From NCBI GenBank assembly GCA_015039365.1, contig WION01000027.1:62001-126000 (forward strand): DNA of 64,000 nt. Reading direction: 5' to 3'. Below the pieces are notes generated by a model, which worked only from the letters and a program-made list of their open reading frames with translations, searched no databases and had not been told where the DNA came from. The translations under genes were made by a program, and so were the position numbers. Shown one piece after another: positions 57,701 through 64,000 of the stretch; position 1 is the stretch's first letter; the number at the start of each line of letters is the position of its first letter. The stretch is from Amanita rubescens (taxonomy: Eukaryota > Basidiomycota > Agaricomycetes > Agaricales > Amanitaceae).

Positions 57701-58852
57701 GATACTGCACTAGAAACCCTATGACCTCACTTCATCATACATATTCTCAAAAATCCAGCATGTGAGTTGCCCTGAAACTTCCTTAGAAAGTTTTCATCTC
57801 ATGGCCAACAGATTGTATGTGACATTATCCATCACCCAGCTTTATCAGATGTTCTGTCATGATGAGCAGCTGGTGGGTTGTACTGCATTTGTTACCTTCT
57901 AGGCCATTTTAGTTTATCTTATGACCAACAGCAAGTGAGTCTTACTGCCCTTTATATACAGTTATTAGACCAATTTTAATTCATGAATGACAGATTGTGA
58001 GTGATATTGCATGTCTGCTCAATGATCTGCCATCATGATCAACAGGAAGTCAGCAGTTTTTCATTTTTGTCTTCCATGTTAAGTATCACATGATCAACAG
58101 GAAGTGAGTGAAACCACATTTTCCCACCAGGCTATCATCTCATAATTAACAGAAAGTGAGTGCAATCATCAATGTGTCTCATTATTCTCATCTCGTGGTC
58201 ATACATAGATTGTGAGCAAGTTTTAATTTCTGATATGCAATATTTTTTATGGAAACCTGACAGAAAGTGAGGGAGGAATTTTTGTTTTTCCACTACTGAT
58301 ATATTTCATACACAGATTGTGAAGTACCATTTCAATTTTTCCACAGCTATTCCCTTACTTGCCTGACCCCATAGGTAAGTGATGATGTACAAGTGATATC
58401 AACAAAGATTCTAACCTTCTGGTTAGATTGTATGCCATTTGCTGAATTGAGTGTGGGGATCTTGCCAATTCACACCTTTAGGACCAACTTTGCAATTTGT
58501 TTGGAGAACAATCAAGGGAATTTCACAAGACTGTAAGACCATCCACATGTGTTCTTCTGTCATAAAGATCTCAATTTCCTAACCAGCCCAAGTTTTGTCA
58601 AATCTTAGCAGGTAATATGTTCTGTCTTATTTCTTCCTTAATTAACAAGTCACAGCATGTGTCATTATTGCCAAGAAATCCTTTGGGATAAAGAAGCCAC
58701 TTGATGAATCAGTTTCAGAAGCTTTGGATCAATTAAAGAAAGATGGAAGTGTTGAAAAACTGAAGACTAGAATCAATTATGAATCTCTTCCATCTGAGCC
58801 TGATATTCAGTGTTTCATTACATTTCTATCTGATCAAATTAAGGATCTCTGA
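54703..58852 (+). CDS. AIG1-like G-domain GTPase 3, with micro-exon array
   Basis: Starts at ATG 54703 (MYEAKN, intron GTGTGT...TTAAAG, then DLLNILKERYKC) and ends TGA 58850-58852; the last exon is 58656-58852. G motifs are GRANAGKT, HDSQGFEAG and TKFDAEII. Later exons encode HVLNRDGINMRDALWLV, NSFPHYW, DQLCNLFGEQSREFHKT, PKFCQILA and VIIAKKSFGIKKPL. All exons are open in the phases found for copies 1 and 2. It is the most diverged of the three paralogues. The linked DnaJ is almost destroyed. Same unknown role as GTPase 1. Confidence 0.82.
56010..58450 (+). other. Micro-exon array 3
   Basis: First exons: CACAAAAGA (9 nt), AACTTAGTCACA (12), GAGCAAGAT (9), CATATTTTGATGAGA (15, 56208-56222), TGG, CAA, GGT, CGAGGA (6), GAT, CCT, CAT, TAT, CCT, TAT, ACT, TCA, GAT, AGT, GTT. 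Then comes one longer exon near 57200 (ACAAG/GAGGGC... /GTGAGC, 18 nt), then GAG, a 9-nt exon, and again single codons to ATT near 58437. Array lengths and the order of longer exons parallel arrays 1 and 2 while the encoded residues differ. One GC donor (AGT/GCAAGT near 57510) is present. Confidence 0.72.
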
Positions 58853-59585
58853 TTCTTCAATGTCACCATTTCTTCCATTTCTCTTTTTACCTCGATACTT
58901 CTCCTTCCTACATGCTTCTATTAGTTGTCATATATATGTTGAGGTGAAAATATTCCAAGGTTATTTGAGGGCATAAAGTTGGATCCTTGTTTATCATCAC
59001 TGTATTCACATGACTCAGAATTGGGTCAGACATGTATGTGATGTCAATAGCTCTGTTATGCTTGGCTCTTGCTTAGCTGGCTCTATCTCTTTGGCTTCAG
59101 AGCAGTGATACCAGTTGGTACTAGCCATAAATTTCTGGGACAATGATCTACATAAGACTACCACCAGTTATACATTAGACTTAGCCTACACTTTTAGCTA
59201 CATGAACAGTATAGCTGATAGTCTGAGCCTACACTATAATATATTTCTAGATTTTCATAGTCTTAGCCTATGTGTAAGGTAGTACAGTTGATTGGTCACA
59301 GGCTGGATGTGCTTGTTTGAACATCATGATGTCCTAAAATATTCAAGGTCCATCAGCAATTGTCAATGACCATGCTGTAGAGCAAGCAGTCCATCGGCAT
59401 GGGAGAGTGTAAAAGGTTTCACTATGCACATGATATTGCAATATTTGACTATCAAGTCCAACAACCCTAAAAATGATGCTTTGATATTCCACTTTTGTCA
59501 ATGCAGCCTCAATGCATATCAAATCATGGTTGACATCAATTACAATTTTACATTATAAAACATCTTACATTTACATCAGAGAAAT
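58853..59585. other. Intergenic between convergent genes
   Basis: About 730 AT-rich bases between GTPase 3 and the NACHT-ankyrin gene, with short repeated AGCCTACACT-like words near 59180-59270. No gene. Confidence 0.5.
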
Positions 59586-62132
59586 TCATTTCTGTGTGGC
59601 TTTGGCTCCATGGATCAGTAACACCTCGGCAACCTCTTGATGGCCATATTTCAAAGCAGCATGAAGAGCAAGGTCAAGGTGCTCATTTTTGGGGCCATGG
59701 TCAAGTAGCAGTTCAACAACTTCCTTACAACCTACAACAGATGCAGCCTGCAAAGTATTGTGCAATTCAGCTGACTGATAACCCCTCTTTTCCCACCAAT
59801 TGATTTCCATGTGATGATTGTGGTTAACATCAGCTCCTGATTTAAGCAACAATTCAACTGTGGTTACATGGCCTTTGAATGATGCAGCCTGGAGAGCATT
59901 CCCATATTGTCCCCCCTGTGCATTTACATCTGCTCCCCTTCTAAGTAGCAGCTCAACAACCTGCTCACGACCCTCACATGATGCAATTTGAAGAGCATTT
60001 CCCAGTCCTTCTCCCTGCACATTCACATTGGCACCTTTGTCAAGCAGTAGCTCAACAATTTGTTTATGACCCTTATATGATGCAGCTTGAAGAGCCTTTT
60101 CATAGAGTCCTCCTTGTGCATTCATGCCTGCCCCTCTTTCAAGCAGCAACTCAACAACCTGTTTATGACCATGAAATGCTGCATGATTAATGGCACATTC
60201 ATAACATCTTCTAGAATTCATATCTTCTACCTGGTCAAGCAGTAGTTTAACAATCTCTTTATGACCACATGAGGCTGCAATATTCAGGGCATCTCCGTAT
60301 CCACCTTCCATACACTGTCCAAGAAGGACTCTGGCAGTAGCTGTATGACCATATTTTGATGCTGCACAAAGTGCTTCTGTAATAAATTGTAACTCATTGT
60401 CTGCAGTCAGCAAGAGCCATTCAACAATGCTGGTGAGGCCATGAAATGCAGCACTCTGCAACAGGCTGCAGCTCCACATATATTCACTGCTTAGCTGTTC
60501 TTCATAATTATTCACCTCTGCCCAATTGTCAAATGCAAAGCTCCTCAGTACAAACAGTTTCTTCATCTGTTCCATAATAGATTCATCCTCATGAACTGCT
60601 AATATATGCTTTGGCCATTTCTTTGCAGCATATCTAATTAGTGAATGCATATATTTGCTATCACCTCCAACAGTATCAAAGTAATCACCTGGAGGGTGGC
60701 TTTCCCTTGAATGAAGCAAATAAGCCAAACAGCAATGCCCAACAAATTCATTCCCAATTGAAGGGTTGATAACAATTCTTGACTGTATTATCCTTGGCCT
60801 TTCCAAGATGTACTGCTTTACAGAAGCATGGGCCAGTTGTACTGTGTTGTCATCCATTTTAGTCACAAGACTGGAACAAATAATCAAGATATCATCTGGA
60901 GATGATAAGCCTCTTGTGCTTGAATTAAAGGTTTTGTCCTCCATATCAAATTCCACAATAAGAGCAAGATAGTCAATATGTAGTGGATGTTCTGCAAATG
61001 TCAGCCATAGTAACAGCTTCATGGCATCAGATGCATCAGCAGTTGAAATCCTACTGAGGATTTGGTCATATGTTGTCTCTAGAGTGTTGGGAAGATGATC
61101 AAGAATATAGTTCAATGTTGTATTCCTCTTGGTGCATTTCTTCAGCTCATCTAGTTGGCAGGCAACCCAACGGAACCTATATCTTCCCTGTCATGCAAAT
61201 CACCACACTGGTCAAGCTACACTTACATTCCTTTGGCATTTTCCAAAAGAGCCTTCCTGATTGAAGCTTTATCATTTGGCTTCCATCTTCTCAACTGGAA
61301 TGAAGATTGAATAGTATGGTCAATGTATTTGGCAATGTCATCATCCACAGGCATCTTAGACATATCAATTTCCACAGGCTTGATTAAGGCCATTGATTCA
61401 AATATCTGTTGTTCCTTTCTGCTGGTCACAAGGAGGTGACATTGCACAAAGCCACATTTGTGCAAGCTTTGAATGAATTCCAAAATCTTTTCAATGTCCA
61501 GACATTCATCCAAAGCATCAACAAGCAAATAAACCAGTTTAAAGCCAGCTATAAATCCCCTCAAGACTTCCAAAAGCTTATCATCTGAAGGTTTTGAAAT
61601 CCCATCCATATGATCCCAATAAGCTTTCTCCAGAATGGAGAGGTCAGATGGTTCCTGAGCAAGGAGGCTGGTGACCAGTCCTCTGAGGATATCAGTGACA
61701 GATCTCTTTTTAGCATCAGAAATGTCACAATAGAAATATCCCATTGCAGTAGAACCCTTCTGAACAATACATTGGATGTCTTTGATGACAGTAGAGCTTC
61801 AGGCCATCAAGAAATGTTATCAACCAGAAAGGATTACTTGACTCACAAGGCCACAGTTTTTCCTGCACCAGCTAAGATGATGTTAGCTATGTATAGATTC
61901 AATTTAACATTTGCTCACAAATTCCATGAATCCACATGAATGCATTGGGGTCCTTTTTCCAATCCATATACATTTTATGTTCCAAGAGCCATGTTCCAGT
62001 GCCAGAATGGTGTTTTTCAGCAGCAGTGTGATGGTTAGTTGATGGATCACAAGGAGCCAACCACTTTGTATACTTCTCTGTTATAGATGTGCAAACAAGT
62101 TGTTGGACATACATAAATAAAGGACATACCAA
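59586..62132 (-). CDS. NACHT-ankyrin (NLR-like) protein
   Basis: Four exons join in phase: complement of 61919-62132, 61847-61871, 61227-61796 and 59586-61176, giving 799 residues. The P-loop is spelled across three exons (HGI/SGAGKTVA/FS), and most of it sits on a 25-nt exon. Walker B-like LVYLLVDALDEC follows at about residue 170, and then the KGMFRWVACQLDELKKC winged-helix-type segment usual in Basidiomycete NACHT proteins. About nine ankyrin repeats fill the last 300 residues (for example GHKQIVELLLDKGANVNVQG). Such proteins act as signal-transducing NTPases in non-self recognition and programmed cell death in fungi; a specific role is not known here. The first exon begins close to SITEKYTKWLA, where relatives have a longer N-terminus, so an effector-domain exon may be missing or lie further upstream. 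Confidence 0.83.
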
Positions 62133-63691
62133 TACTTAATGCATTGGTGTGTTGAACTAAATGGAGGACATGTGAGTGTAATGAATTTTGGTGATGTAGA
62201 TACCCACTATTTATCTATGCATTTACCATGTGACTCAGTGAGCATTCGAAATGAAATCTCAATTTCAGAAAAAACATACAAAATTTGCATGAATCTCATT
62301 ATAATCCCCCCGGATATCATACATAACAGAATCCTCGATTCTGAAATCATGAGCCCCTGAGAATATACTGATCCATTGCTTCAGCAAACAGTGGAACAAG
62401 CCAAGTTAAATGTACCCTGAACTTGGTGAGAGAACAACAAAGCTAATGAGTATTTTATTAAGAGGATACTGTCCATGCTTACTACAGGTGGTTTTGTACA
62501 ACTGGCAGTAGTTGGCTACAACACAACTTATGAACACATCTGAAGCCAAGTAATCAAGATGCTGACCTTTTCTGTCTGACATCAATATCTATTGGCATAT
62601 CAATATGATCATTGTTCTTCTTTACTCCCACATTCCTAAATTTATGATCATGAACATTGGCACCATCGGATAGAGCATGCTCGTGAGCAGTTGCTGAGTG
62701 TAACATGATGAAGGTCAGAGGTCAGAAGAAAGATAAGCAATGTGGGAAAGTTGCATTCGTGTGACTCTTGTCACCGTCCTACTGATGCACCGCCTGAATC
62801 CTAGCCTCGTCGCTGCGGATTCACTGAGCGGCCAGATTACAAACCCTCGGTGCTTCTTTACTGTCTCAAGTTATGCCTGATTGATTAATGTCCATCCGCC
62901 ACCTTTTCTGCTCCCCACACACCCTACCATGTGGATCCCACCTCAACCTCCAACACATCGGCGTACGCGACAAGCGCATCACGACGAAATCTTCATGAAT
63001 TGCGCCAACTGAGACAAAGAGGACGAAGCGACAGAAGGCGATACACATAGCCCAACCATAGCGAACAACTTAATACGTGCAACCTGTCTCTGGTGCGTTT
63101 TTTACATGTTTATCCTCGAAGCGAGCTGACCCGTGTTCAATGCAGCTACCACCCTCAGCTACCCGCATTTCTCGCCCTCACGTCGCTCGACCCACCCAAT
63201 TATCGTGCGCCCCCGCCATGCTCACGCTCACTCTCCCAGAGCCTCCTCCGATTAATCACACCTGCATCCGCCCACACTCACCGCAGCGCTCCTCTGCCCC
63301 CTGTCCATTCCCACACACACACACACTTCCCAGTTACCGGTACCCGTGCCCTCAGATTATCATGCATTTGAGTTAGCATCCCAATTAGTAGACTATACCA
63401 ATAATCACAAATCTGAACGTGAAAGTGTAAAGAAGTGAATGTATGAAAGTCATAGTCAAGGATGACATTTTCGTGTGTAGTAAACTACGCGAACTATTGA
63501 GTCTTATTACATTCGTCTACAATGGTTTAAAACGAACTGCAACTGTCCGAGAACGAAAATACCTAGGTAATACAATGGGAAAGAACGAATGCGAAAGGAA
63601 AGAGATAATCGACCTTGAGGTATAGTACGCATTGTTTGTACCCAATCGCGCAATTACGCAAGGATCAAACATTCTGTATCGATCCTCTTGC
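62133..63691. other. Intergenic, no gene supported
   Basis: About 1.5 kb. The first 600 bases are AT-rich, the rest (from about 62760) GC-richer with CT-rich runs at 63180-63340. Possible 5' exons of the NACHT-ankyrin gene would be here but I cannot identify one. Confidence 0.45.
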
Positions 63692-64000
63692 TTAAACAGC
63701 ACCAGGGAAGGTCGTGGGGTTGGTCAAGAGGTTAGGGGTGTTGGTGCGAGCCTTGGGGCCGATCAGGTGGTCGAAAGATGGGGAGTTGGCGACGCGAGGG
63801 GTGAAGTCGGCAATGTCATAAAGGTGTCCAAGGGTCTTCAGGACAGACGTGGCGCTGTACGGCTCCGGCTCACCGGTAGTGGGGTTGATGCCGTAGTTCT
63901 CGAGGTGTCCCTTGGGAGTGAAGGGGGAGATGAGCCAGGTGGGCATGCGGCCACCGTAGCGGTTGAAGTCCAGAGTGTAGCTTTGACCATTGACCGCAGT
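63692..64000 (-). CDS. Probable phosphoesterase (acid phosphatase/phospholipase C-like), 3' end
   Basis: The minus strand is open from the window edge to a stop at 63692. It reads SYTLDFNRYGGRMPTWLISP, then PFTPKGHLENYG, PYSATSVLKTLGHLYDI and SPSFDHLIGP. The GxRxPxxxISPxxxKG pattern is the C-terminal signature of the phosphoesterase family PF04185, whose fungal members hydrolyse phosphate esters and are often secreted. Only about 100 residues are visible; catalytic residues lie outside the window. The last residues (TNPTTFPGAV) look like an ordinary tail. Confidence 0.6.
   Translation of the reverse strand, partial: TAVNGQSYTLDFNRYGGRMPTWLISPFTPKGHLENYGINPTTGEPEPYSATSVLKTLGHLYDIADFTPRVANSPSFDHLIGPKARTNTPNLLTNPTTFPGAV

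Larger units (their letters stand above)
39417..58852. repeat. Triplicated DnaJ-GTPase segment
   Basis: Copy 1 is 39417-45585 (+). Copy 2 is 46368-51910 (-), tail to tail with copy 1 with about 780 bases between. Copy 3 is about 53840-58852 (+). Similarity covers coding, introns and the DnaJ-GTPase spacer, so the unit was copied as DNA. Copies 1 and 2 are the closest pair over the GTPase 5' half. DnaJ is intact, then internally deleted, then heavily decayed in copies 1, 2 and 3. Confidence 0.9.

Overview
The window is nuclear DNA of a filamentous basidiomycete, probably an agaricomycete. Evidence: many 48-70 nt GT-AG introns, Agaricomycete-type gene families (SAM methyltransferase, F-box, serine/threonine kinase relics, AIG1-like G-domain proteins, NACHT-ankyrin protein), and nested hAT, Copia and Helitron elements. 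All gene models were joined by eye; the lengths quoted as phase-consistent were checked by exon arithmetic.

Layout. (1) 0.3-3.0 kb: two tandem methyltransferase copies, one intact by phase and one broken by a single-base deletion, plus a fragment. (2) 3.1-25.6 kb: one hAT transposon with an 8-bp target duplication, interrupted by a Copia LTR element (5-bp TSD), by a non-autonomous hAT-like element (8-bp TSD), and by a ~10-kb Helitron. Removing the insertions leaves a ~3.2-kb hAT with an open ~840-aa transposase. (3) 25.7-30.1 kb: two kinase relics flanking an intact F-box gene, and a fourth methyltransferase relic. (4) 30.4-31.7 kb: a single-exon gene for a protein made of nine ~40-residue repeats, with its own TATA box. 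(5) 34.8-38.6 kb: two zinc-finger genes in tandem. (6) 39.4-58.9 kb: a DnaJ plus G-domain GTPase segment present three times. Copies 1 and 2 form a tail-to-tail inverted repeat; copy 3 is direct. DnaJ is intact only in copy 1, while the GTPase is open in all three. (7) 59.6-62.1 kb: a NACHT-ankyrin (NLR-like) gene. (8) Right edge: the 3' end of a probable phosphoesterase gene.

The most unusual observation is inside the three GTPase genes. Between the G domain and the C-terminus each gene contains about 40 consecutive intron-like units of ~50-85 nt, separated by micro-exons that are almost all exactly 3 nt (3'ss AG, one codon, 5'ss GTGAGT). The few longer ones (6, 9, 12, 15 nt) occur at matching positions in the paralogs, and all are multiples of three in phase 0. 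If spliced as read, copy 1 has about 51 exons for a ~427-aa protein. This needs transcript data, but frame preservation in three copies beside decaying DnaJ copies argues against a passive satellite.

No tRNA, rRNA or CRISPR was seen. The exact Helitron ends, the N-terminus of the NLR gene and some low-confidence small genes are unresolved.
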